Below are positions 49,845 to 59,984 of a stretch of DNA of 64,000 nt, in pieces (position 1 is the stretch's first letter; each line of letters opens with the position of its first letter). Under the pieces are notes generated by a model. That model had not been told where the DNA came from and did not search any database. It worked only from the letters and a program-made list of their open reading frames with translations. The DNA is from Setophaga petechia (Eukaryota; Chordata; Aves; Passeriformes; Parulidae), in contig JANCRA010000019.1 in assembly GCA_024362935.1 (NCBI GenBank), forward strand, positions 2,696,001-2,760,000, written 5' to 3'. Made by a program: the position numbers and the translations under genes.

Positions 49845-50104
49845 TAAAACAGTCTTGGTCAGTCAAAGTTTTTTGAAAACTGCATTTTGCACAAATGGAA
49901 ACAAAAATGGAAATCAGTTTTTTTCAAAGATCAGGAACTGAATACCACATAACATACCAAGATATTAAGGAAGCTAAAACAGTCTTGGTCAGTCAAAGTT
50001 TTTTGAAAACTGCATTTTGCACAAATGGAAACAAAAATGGAAATCAGTTTTTTTCAAAGATCAGGAACTGAATACCACATAACATACCAAGATATTAAGG
50101 AAGC
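49845..50104 (+). repeat. Perfect tandem duplication, 130-bp unit x 2
   Basis: Positions 49845-49974 and 49975-50104 are identical base for base, each starting TAAAACAGTCTTGGTCAGTC and ending ATATTAAGGAAGC. The flanks differ. The unit is not a recognised transposon. Either a very recent duplication or an assembly artefact. Confidence 0.97.
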
Positions 50105-53100
50105 TTTACAAATCCTATCTTGCAGGTATGATTTTCTGGAATATGTTTAAGGGTGACATGAGAAACCATTTCTTAAAGATAAAACCATAAGGATTTTCAT
50201 GATATTTTGCAAAATACCTCAACCATTCATAACTACTCCTTTTTAAAACACTGCAATGATTGAAGGTAATTCTCCAAACTGAAGAACAGGTTCTTGGATT
50301 TAATGATGGGGTCCTTTAAATAAATAAAACTTTTTTTTTTTTTTGTCTGTGTAGATGTTGATGAAAATTTTGGGAAAATGTTACATTAATTTAAATCTCC
50401 TTTTCCTTTCCAAATAGGTTCCCTGTATCTGTTCACCTCTAAGCCCAATTAAATTCAAGGGCAGCAGATCACAAAAACTAATGCTACTAGACAAAATTTC
50501 TACTCTGTATGGCAAGAAAATCAGCAGAAAGTAGCTCAAGTTCTTTTTTTCTTTGCCACATAAAACTGCAGATGTTATTTGTATACTAATTGGAGTCATT
50601 GTACAATCATGTTAGATGCCCTGTTCTCATTCAATATGTGGCAGGTAACATAGCACCTATGTTCTTCAAGAAAAGATCAATGACAAAAAGGTAGTTTTCT
50701 GCTGCAGGGAGAAGACAGACAATTAGAAAATCACTATTTGTATTCAATCTCTGTTTACACCGATTGACCACATCTCTCACAAGTGCACATTTCTCTCCAG
50801 CTTCAGAAATACACAAATATATCAGCACCAGAAGTCTCCTCTCGTTTTAGTTTGCAATTCAGGATTGCTTTATTAATCAACACAAGATGCATTCATTGAA
50901 CTGGATTAATCCTGCATAAGTAATTTTGAAATTTCCTGCTGAAGTTATTTTTCATTTCTGGGAACAAATCATTTATTTGGATTTTCATATATCAGGATCA
51001 CAGAGATTTGCCACAGTCAGATTTTAATTTTAGTTACAACTGAGCTGGCTTATATATTAGGGCGCATAGTTTTGCATGAGAGCATCTTCTAAAATCTGTA
51101 ATTGGTGTGGAACACTGACATGCACAGAATACATCTGACAAGGTCCAGAGAGTTAGGTTCAGTTTTGCTGATCAACATCTATGCTGCAGATTAACTGAAT
51201 CTTTTATGGCATTACAAGCCCTCCAGAATTCATTAGAGTGCTTTCCCTTCCTGCAAACCCCCCTGACCTCCAGTGCTGCCGTCACTGCTACCTTGGACTG
51301 GACCTGAGAGGCTGAAACACCAACTCCTCTCCACCTCTGCACTAATAACAGAAATTAAATGTGTATCTTAAAACTGCCCTGGAGTGTGTGCATTGGCACT
51401 TACCTTGGGTCTTTTAGCACTGCTTGGGATTTCCTTCTCCTTTGTCTGTACCAGAAAGCTCTATTTAAATTGAAATATGGCCTCTTTCTTAAATGCAAGG
51501 GAAATAGAGTACTTTATTGATGAGTGATTATAATACAATAGAAACCAGTATATATAATGAAGTTTGGCATGGATTTTTTTTAGAAATTGACTCACAGATG
51601 CAGCTAGCAGAGGAAATCATTGTATTAAAAGCAGAAAGAGGGATAAACACATGAGGGAAAGCAATGCCAGCTTTTGTGAGGTGGGTGCAGAGTACCTGCA
51701 AAGACAGTACTGTAATTATTGAAAAGCATATTTTTCAAATGCCCTCTTTGTCATTCTTAAGGGCATGGGTACAGGTTACAGGTCACCAGCAAATCATACT
51801 TCTCACACTTGTCACCCAGTGGATGGGACCGCAGCTCAAGATCAGGAAAACACCTTCAGTCACCAATCCAGCTTTTCAGGTCCCACTCTGCAAAAGTACC
51901 TAGGCAAATTTGTGCTGAGGATGAAATGGAGAACATTAAGGTTTGGCAGGAAAGACAGCAGAGAAAGAGAACTATGGAACAGTCCATGTGTCCAGCTCCC
52001 AAAGAGACTCTCATATGAGAATCAGAAATGGAAAGGGCTCTCAATGCAGCTGGGACCAGGAATTGTGGCTCATCTGCTCTTCTGTTCTCATCTGCTCATC
52101 TGCTCTTCCCACCACCAGCATCAGCTCTCTTCCCTTGTCACAGGGGCTGGCTGTGGCTGGGTGTTTGCCACAGCCCAGGCCCTGCAGAGAGATGTCACTG
52201 GGCAGCTCTTTGATAGGTTTTGTTGTGCTGAAGTCTGTGCATTAAAACTTGAACACCGCAACACCTAAGTACTCTGCTGATTTATCCTTCGGCTTAACAG
52301 CAGGACCACTGAAAATGATTAGCTGAATACCATCACCCAAGGGCTTTTTTAGTTAGTTTCATGTTTATCTCATATTGTCTTCTATTGAAATTTCTTGTGT
52401 TTCTCTTCTGCCCTTTGTATTGCCTTTCCTCTAGTTTTTTTTCCAGCCTTGTTCTGATACGTGCTTCTCAAAAACCATTTTTGCTTTCATCATTAATCCT
52501 GATTTTTTTCTGTGCCCTTGATTCTCAAAAGCATCCCACCTTCTCCTTTCACAGTTTCATTTTCAATTTTTCCTTTTGTTTACTTTGTTCCCTTCCTTTC
52601 TAAATCATATCTCTGCCCATTGTTTCCAGTTTTTCCTCTTCATCCTTCTCCCACATTACTTAAAAAAATGTAAAGCTTAAATCTCCCTTCCTTCCTCTGC
52701 TGCAATAAACTCATTAATGAAACAATTCTATTCATTGTGCTATCTTAGTGCTATCCAGTACAGCCCACGCCTGCTTTAAACACAGGGGCCACTTTGCTCA
52801 GTGCACCCCTCTGGTTTGCATAGGCAGATTCTGGTCCCTGACTAAGGTTGTAGGCATGAATAAACAATGCATGAATAGTAATTGGCATTGATGATGCTTC
52901 TGCTTCCTGGTAGAACCTCCTGCTTTTACCTTGTCTTAGCCTCACAATACCTCTTGTCCCAACTCCTCTACAGCACACCCAAGCCAGCACTTTCCCTCCA
53001 AGAACTGAAATACCCACAGTTAGAAGGGTCAGTTGCCACGGGAGGAACATTTTGAAGAGGTATGAAGTTGCCACAAGCACTAAATTCCCCAAAGCAAGAT

Positions 53101-53489
53101 TGGGCTTAACAAAGCAGGGTCCATTTCACTTACTGTGGGACAGAGGAACAGAGGGAGCAGCACAAGGCAGAGGCATTTCACAGACATGTAGTGGCTTCTC
53201 TAGTGAGAGCAGGCACAGGAGTGGAGCTTTCCCTGCTGGAAAAAGGTGCTGCTTTCCCAGGCCAGGCACTGTGCTCTGGGGAAGACCAACTCACTACAGA
53301 CCCGCCTTTTACTGCGGTCACTGCACTGACAAGCACTGAGTAATGACACTTGGAAAACAATGAGGCCATTAAGTAACACCAGAAAATAAAGGAAGTTCAC
53401 ACATCTACATGATAAAAAAAGTTCCAAAGAATTTAATGTAGATATTATTTATACATACACTTTATAAGTAGGAATATGGCAGACAGTTG
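50105..53489. other. Intergenic DNA left of KLHL14 3' end
   Basis: Holds a T run at 50332-50344 and a pyrimidine-rich tract (about 52360-52640). Frames up to 167 residues (51765-52268) have no motif or splice context supporting a gene. Confidence 0.4.
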
Positions 53490-53505
53490 AATTAGTACAT
53501 AAAGT

Positions 53506-53511
53506 TTTATT
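53506..53511 (-). terminator. Candidate distal poly(A) signal of KLHL14
   Basis: The plus strand reads TTTATT, so the minus strand reads AATAAA. It lies about 2.5 kb past the KLHL14 stop, at the edge of the unique-looking stretch. Cleavage would be expected 10-30 bases further left. No cDNA evidence is available here. Confidence 0.45.
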
Positions 53512-55669
53512 TAAAGTTTCCCCCCTACAAGCAAGCTTCATTTACACAGTCTAGTACTGTACAAAATTTACATTCTTTGTGTGACTTATTTAGTTAGCAT
53601 TGTTTCCTTGGTCATGCCTTCCTGATAGATAGAAAGATTTAGATACAGTCCTCATAAATCTTTAAATTATCTTAGTAAAAAAAGGAACCATTTAAAAGGA
53701 CAAGAAGTATCCTTTAAAAATGGTACATTTTAGTAGAGACAGGTGACAGACAATGTTCAGTGGCAGACCTTTTAAATGTCATACAAGGTTTCCTCATTTA
53801 GTATCTTAACAGTTTCCTTTTTATATATATTTATATTTATATACTTTCAACAGGAAAGGAAAAAAAGTCATGATTGCACCAAATATATTTTACAAGGGAT
53901 CCCTTGGATCTGAACAATATAAATAAATACAAAACCAACTAAGATTGCACTATGTAGGAGAAATGGATTGAGATTTCAGGATATACACTCCACCTTTATG
54001 AGTTCCTTAGTGATGCTCACTGGAGAACTCCCCAAGGGCACATTCAAATATTAGCATTTTCAGATAATTATTTTGTTTAAACATTTTTTTCCAGGCGTGC
54101 AGCTACCTCATCAATTGGATTATTGCATTTGTGTGGTACCAGTCTTTACTGCATTACTCCAGTTTTACAAGTTGTGTAATTCTGCTGCAAGCAAGGGAGT
54201 TGCAATAAAATTGGACTGACGCCAGAGAGAAACAGTCCCATGATATTTGCTCTCTGTTATTTATATTGCTCTCAAGCATCAATATATAGTGTAATTTCTG
54301 TGTACATTCACCCTTTTTCTATTTTGCAAAGCAAATAATGAAGTCTATTTCCCATCTATTGCCTCTGCAGCTGAAACCAACCTCCAGTAGCTGCCTGCTC
54401 CTTGCTTAATGCACTAGCATTAAGTCCTGTCGTGAAAGATATGTGCAGGGCTGAAAATGCAGGATCGGAGTGTCCTTTGCCTTTATCTGGTGCAGCCAGC
54501 TACAACTAGGCAAATTAAAGGCCAGATATTTATCTGACATAAAGTACATCCATTGGCTTCGATGGAGCAATGTCAATTTACACCAGTAAAGAGGATGGTC
54601 CTGAGAGTAATGGATGCAGCACTAGTAAACCACAGTGGAAGAATTATGCACGTACTTTAATGAGGTGAAGATGATTATGTCTGTTAGCTGCAAGGTGGTG
54701 AAGAATCAGGCTCAGATTTTGTCACTGCTTTTGCAAAGCCAGGACAGAAAGACATAAGCTTAACACACAGACAATCTGATATGTGCAAGCAGCTATGACT
54801 TCATGAAGCAAGTCCTAAATGCTACTGGTCCCATGTGGGAGCATTCTGAACTCGCTTTGCAGTGTGTAAATAATTACACAGGCTATAAGGCAGTGGAAAG
54901 TCTAGCCTTATATTACTTTGGATCAATAGTAAAACTCTCTCAGAGTGCATCTTAAGATCAACCACACAGGACTACTTTAACTACTTACCAGTGTCTCTCC
55001 AAAAATGTGCATAAGCATTTCAGAGTCCAAAGCAATAAATTTATGATTAAATGCAGTTTTCTTGTCTTTGGAAAGAACTTGCACAGATGCTGCTATCTAA
55101 CAGGTTAGTGAAAAGGAAGTAAGGTTTCTGGTGCTTCGTTAAGTGGTCATAGAAATAACTTACTTTTCAAAGCCAGATTTTAAGCTGTAGGATCCAAATT
55201 CTGTTATACTAATGTAGAACCAGTCATTCCATGTGATTTCAGTGAAATGGTTCTGACTTTACACAAGTGTGATTAGCAGAATTTGATCCTAATCCCTAAG
55301 CTGCTATTGCAAGAAGTGCTCTGTAAAGCATAGCTTTCATTGTAGTCTGCTTTCTGCTGCACTTGCACATGGGGACTTTGAAGGCAGAGTGTATTAGTTG
55401 CCAAGCTGTGCAAAAACGGAATGATATTTCTTTACCTTTTATAATCTTCTGATGCTGTGTTGCTTGCAGAGCATATGAAGTAGTTGTAGGTTAGGATTAC
55501 AGAGGAGGAGACAATTCTGCAATGCAGTGTGAGCTTTTCACTGTCTGAATTCTGAAACATTCATGAAAACAACATCCTCATGACTTCAACACAGATCACA
55601 TGCAGGTAGATACAATGCACAATACTGATCTTGTCTCTTCAGGCTCTATTTGAACAGTTAGCCATCATT

Positions 55670-55675
55670 TTTATT
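55670..55675 (-). terminator. Candidate proximal poly(A) signal of KLHL14
   Basis: A minus-strand AATAAA lies 312 bases past the stop codon. It could support a short 3' UTR isoform. The hexamer is common by chance in A+T-rich DNA. Confidence 0.3.
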
Positions 55676-55986
55676 TTAAGTTAAATTTGATGTGAGGAGT
55701 GTCTCTGCAGCAGGAAAAATTTAAATCAGTCTGAAATGGCAGTCTGTCAGCATGTAATGTTCGGTGTGGTTTAGCTTGTTGCTTCATAAGACACCGGCAC
55801 CTATCTGAGATGGGACAACACTTGGTTTTTCTTTTTTTTTAGTTTGCTCCTAAAGCATAAACATGGAATGAGGGGTCAATTATGGTAGCTTTGTTTTAAC
55901 AGGAACTCTGTTCTAATAAAATATTTACGTCACCCGTCATTATTTTCCCAAATGCACTCAGTGTTCGTGTCAGTGCTCCTGGCCCA

Positions 55987-56127
55987 TCACTTGTTGTACG
56001 GGACGCAGGCCGGCAATACCACAGTCGAACACGCAGGTCCTGCCAGGGGCTCCGCCACATCACCTTCCAGCTCTGTCCAAGTCCCCTTCTCAGGACTGTA
56101 GCAAATAGTAGAAGATTTGTAGGCTCC
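55987..56127 (-). CDS. KLHL14: KLHL14 terminal coding exon with stop
   Basis: This is the final coding exon, 141 bases including TGA at 55987-55989, with acceptor TACTACCAG. It encodes GAYKSSTICYSPEKGTWTEL then EGDVAEPLAGPAC and the end VPYNK-stop, matching the KLHL14 C-terminus that I know, with a few conservative differences (Ser for Cys after CY, STVVLPA near the end). The last blade is closed by this strand in kelch propellers. The 3' UTR follows without interruption. Confidence 0.95.
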   Translation of the reverse strand, partial: GAYKSSTICYSPEKGTWTELEGDVAEPLAGPACSTVVLPACVPYNK

Positions 56128-56582
56128 CTGGTAGTAGAAGAAAATGTCATATTAAATGTGGCTTTGGTAAAATCCAAGTCACACGTCAGCTCTAATGATG
56201 TTTGAAAGTGACTCGAGGTCAATCAAACTTAGAAGCTCTTCAAAAGGTTTTGGTTTTTCAGCACCCAGACTCTGAAAATCAGTCTCCTTTACAAGCACCT
56301 CATAAGTAGAGCTGTAAGCACACAGTCCCATCAATCATTTTTTTAAAATTCCTTCTGATTTTTAAATTACTCCATATCAGTGAATAGAGTGTAATAATAA
56401 CTGATCTAAATAGAGAAGGACAAAGGTGAAAAAACTTTCCATGTTCTCTATAAGCTGAAAACCAAGTGAACCTGCCCCTGTAGCTAATTCCCCTCTTCTC
56501 TCCATCCCATCTGCATGCGATATGGACTGGCCACAAGAACTCAGAAGGAATAGAAAGGTGATTGTAGAAAGCAGGTACACAC

Positions 56583-56740
56583 CATACTCCAGCTGTAGCC
56601 TCCTACAAGGTAAATACTGTCATCAAGGACTGCACAGCCAGGGCCACTGCGACCCTCCAGAATAGGAGTCTGCAGGATATTCCACTGGTCACCTTTTGGA
56701 TCATAACATTCCACAAGCATTACATCAAGATGGGAGAAAC
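56583..56740 (-). CDS. KLHL14: KLHL14 kelch exon (FSHLDVMLVECYDPK ... YSWSM)
   Basis: This 158-base exon has acceptor TCATCCAG, and GT completes Gly. It encodes FSHLDVMLVECYDPKGDQWN, then ILQTPILEGRSGPGCAVLDD and SIYLVGGYSWSM, ending in phase 0 at ATG|GTGTGT. The sequence carries the ECYDP...W and LVGGYSW hallmarks of the penultimate blade. It is separated from the previous exon by about 2.7 kb of intron. Confidence 0.95.
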
Positions 56741-59473
56741 CTGGATGAGGGCATTCAGGAAAGAAACCATGTGTTATGACATACTGTTTTATTGCTTATT
56801 TTACTGTTAAACTTATTAAATTATAGTTACAATTATACTATTACAATTATAACATAATTATAAACATTTTAAAGAAAATATTTTCATATACATTTAAGCC
56901 AATTTCTGGAATATTAATGCTTTGTAATTTCAGTTCAAATAAATCTGTTGAAAGTTTTTACCATTAGTTCTACAGACTTCTACTAATCATGAGTCCATAT
57001 GAAATCTGACATCAGGAAACACTCAGTAATAACTTATCAGTGACACAAGCAGATTCAAACAAAATTCCTCCTTGTCTATCAGCGCTAATACAAGTCTGAA
57101 CATGTAGGAAAAGATTGTCCTGGCAGTCTTTCTCAAAATTCAGCAGATCCAATCTATTCAAAATTGAACAGATTGAATTTTGCTCAGAAATCAATGTCTA
57201 ACAAGTCCAGGGAGAGCTTAGCTGAAGCCACTTGGTTCTAGAGGGACAAAGTGCTTAGCATGATGGACATGATGTGCAGGACCAGTTTCAATTTTCCAGC
57301 TGACTTAAGGTATACTCTAAAGCACACAGCTGGGGTAAAGTCTTTAAGGCAACAAAAAATGGTGGTCCCATCTTTCTCTCATAGGCCAAAAAATGCTCCA
57401 AGCAACTGCTGCTGTTTGATCACCAAAGGGCAGAGGGGTCTCAGCTCAAGATTCTCAAGCTGTATCAGTTAATATGAATCAAGTGAGCCCAACACAGACA
57501 TTGAACACAGGAGTCCTGGTTCCTGCTCTAGTTTTACGCAATTCCCTATTTCAAACTACTTTCTTTATCAGAGACCTGCAGTAAAAGTATGGCTTTCTTA
57601 ATAAGCTGAAGCGCTTTTCTTAACCCATCTGTCTTCTCTTCAAGGTATGACAGCAAAGAGAAGTAAGATTTTCTGTAAAAAAGAGTATTTGGTGATAATG
57701 ACACTTCACAATGGAGCTGCTTGCTTCAATATTATGTCTGGAATGAGTATGAAATAATATTATATAATTCATAATCATATGAAATAATTACTTGCTGTTT
57801 TAAGGTTTTCAAGGCACCATAAAAAGGCCATTGCTGTGCACCCAGAAGCTGTCAAAAGCTCTGTAACAAACTGCAGTATGCACATGACTTCTGTGATGTG
57901 GTAAATGCACTGCTAACACTACTACACAGTTCAGCTTCACAAAGGAGGACTTTGCCATGGTGCCCTGCTATTCCCTGCTGGTGGAGAATTTGTAACATTT
58001 CATCCACACTTCAGTCCCCTCCCTGTCCTTGCAGCTCTTCCTTTTGTTTCACTGTATAGGAGAAACCATTTTTTTCCAAAAGGTTCCTTTACCAGAAAGC
58101 CACATGTTTCCAGAAGCCTGAATGTTAAATACTCCTCACAACAGTGAGCAGCTCAAGCATAACAAAGGCACCCAGGACAACAGCTGTAGAGGCAAAAATG
58201 CAAGGCTTATTAGAAGTAGGTGAAACTATGTGGAAAAAAAAAAAGAAGGTGGCAGAATAGAAGCAATTCAAGCCTCTGCAAACCAAAGCGTGTGCTTTAG
58301 CTTGAGGAGAGCTGTGACAGGTTTTACTTTTGTAGGAGGAAAAGCCAACACTGGGAAGCACTGAAACCTGGCAGTTGTTCATGTGCAAGCAGCTTTTGCC
58401 CTCTTCACCTTATAAGGTCCAGTCCATAACCACCCATCCCAGCTGGGGGTGGAGAGTGGAGGCACAGCAGCACTGAACCTGCCTGCAGGGGTTTATGCAC
58501 CAGTACTATTCATCAGGGAAAATTTACATCTGGGACTTTGTCCCTTGCATGCTCCACAGACACTCAGATCTCCAAAAACGGCATGTGGCTTTACAGCATC
58601 ATGGGGACCCAGGGACTGGGTCAGACATGACCTGGTCTTACTGGCAGTTAACACATTTTTTTACTTTTTCTTTTATATTATGATTTTATCTTTTGCTGTT
58701 GAGAGTCTTTTATTTTTTGGTTTTCAACATTAAAGGAGAAAGAAGGAAAAAAAAGTGAATATAAACTATCAAATATTTTCACGGGAGAAAGGAGCAGGAG
58801 GTGTGCTTTTTGTCTAAGTGGCTGGATTAAAAAATATCTTTAACATCAATGACATACAGGTATTAAGATAAAATTACCAAATGCCCAAGCAATAGTTATT
58901 TTCATATGAGACCTTTTCAAAAGATGAAAACAAGAGACCTCTAAAAAGAATTATAACAAACAAGGTGCATTTAATACTAAAAAGGGATTTAAAGAGCCTA
59001 GTCCTATTATTTAATGGCTGGAAGTTTGCTTTTTTTTTCTCTTCATTAAATCAGGAGCTTGGGTTTTGTGTGTTGCTCTGAATAAAGCTCTCTTTAACTG
59101 CACATTTTGGAAAATGATTTACAGAGGAAAATATTGCTGGTACTTTCGGGTCAAAGAATAATCTGTTTGTTTCATTGAATTCTTGGTAATGACAAATTGT
59201 CCATGCCTTTGAGTAATGGAAGCTCCCATTTTTATTATCTAAAGCATTCATTACTCATATATTTAATGTACTGCTATAATTTTAAAATAATTTGCATAAA
59301 ATGTTTTTAAAATTGCTGGCTCAAGTGTCCTGTTAAATTGTGTTGCTTGCCTTTCAATGTATTTAACAGTGACTGTCTAACAAAAATAGTCTTTATCAGA
59401 GATGTGGGACACTGAGATTTTTTTTTGCTATTAAAAATGTGAAAATGTAAAATGTGAAAAATGTAAAAATGAC
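56741..59473. other. KLHL14 intron (2.7 kb)
   Basis: Lies between two kelch exons. No repeat family or extra exon recognised. Confidence 0.6.
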
Positions 59474-59632
59474 CTTTCAAATGGTTCCCTCCAATTGCAT
59501 ACAGTCGATCATTCATTACAGCCAGAGTGTGGATTGCTCGTTTTGTGTTCATGTCCTGTTTTCGGGCCCAGACGTCCATCACCGGGTCATAGCAGTACAG
59601 CCAGGGGACATATTCTCCATTGTGAACACCTC
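59474..59632 (-). CDS. KLHL14: KLHL14 kelch exon (GVHNGEYVPWLYCYDP ... NHLKG)
   Basis: This 159-base exon has acceptor TTTACTTTGCAG and begins GA, completing Gly. It encodes GVHNGEYVPWLYCYDPVMDV and onward through RAIHTLAVMNDRLYAIGG to NHLK plus the first base of Gly. The donor is AAAG|GTCATT, acceptable but weak. The residues form one complete kelch blade (YDP...W, then LYAIGG). The intron between this exon and the preceding one is only 161 bases. Confidence 0.95.
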
Positions 59633-59793
59633 CTGCAAAGTAAATACACATCAGCTCATTAATATAAATAAAGACATTGAGCTGCAGCAGGAATTTAGCT
59701 CCCTGGTTTTGGGATTCTGCAGTTTATTTAATTTTTATGGTGGTTTTGGGTTGGTTTTCTTGTCATACGGCAGGAATTACTCAAGACACTGGC

Positions 59794-59984
59794 CTGAAAT
59801 ATATATCTTGCCATTGTGGACGGCTCCTGCGTGGGCTGCCAGGGGCTGGGGTAGTGAAGACACGTAGCGCCACTCGTTTGTCTCCAGGTTGTAGCACTCC
59901 ACGCTGGACAAGTAGCCAGTTTCGTTTCTTCCACCGATGACATACAAGTTCTTGTCAAGGCGGCAGGCGTAGAAACTGGCTCTC
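59794..59984 (-). CDS. KLHL14: KLHL14 kelch exon (RRASFYACRLDK ... KIYISG)
   Basis: This 191-base exon follows acceptor TCCTCCAG. Its first base completes an Arg codon, then it encodes RASFYACRLDKNLYVIGGRN and onward through the ECYNLETNEWRYVSS blade to VHNGKIYIS. GG doublets and the Y....W spacing mark kelch blades. To keep frame with the next exon it must end after TCA G. The intron would then start GCCAGT, a GC rather than a GT donor. The nearest in-sequence GT (four bases on) would break the frame. Upstream of the acceptor the intron runs to the window edge with no further KLHL14 exon visible. Confidence 0.93.

Larger units (their letters stand above)
53490..55986 (-). other. KLHL14: Probable KLHL14 3' untranslated region
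   Basis: This is unique-looking, A+T-rich sequence continuing from the KLHL14 stop, without any recognisable transposon over about 2.5 kb, which contrasts with the repeat-laden flanks. An AATAAA (minus strand) sits at 53506-53511 near the far end, and another at 55670-55675 could give a short form of about 0.3 kb. The length resembles the roughly 2-kb 3' UTR of mammalian KLHL14 as I remember it. The exact end is inferred. Confidence 0.5.
55987..59984 (-). other. KLHL14: KLHL14 gene, 3' part (span of visible coding exons)
   Basis: Four exons (59794-59984, 59474-59632, 56583-56740, 55987-56127) join in frame to encode about 215 residues of the C-terminal kelch propeller of KLHL14, ending at a TGA. 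The match to the vertebrate KLHL14 sequence I know is close to residue-for-residue, including QPLAAHAGAVHNGKIYISG and VPWLYCYDPVMDVWARK. KLHL14 (Printor) is a BTB-kelch protein of the kind that pairs with CUL3 ubiquitin ligases, and it is reported to bind torsin-1A. The BTB, BACK and early kelch exons lie to the right of the window. The exon and intron arrangement rules out a processed pseudogene. Confidence 0.96.

Noticed and set aside
51765..52268. 167-residue plus-strand frame.
   Set aside because: Overlaps four other open frames in both directions and shows no motif; consistent with chance.
56101..56222. 108-residue open frame through the KLHL14 last exon in another phase (starting MTSSHFQTSLELTCDL).
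   Set aside because: It reads the intron and the exon in the wrong frame; the kelch frame fits KLHL14 and splice sites.
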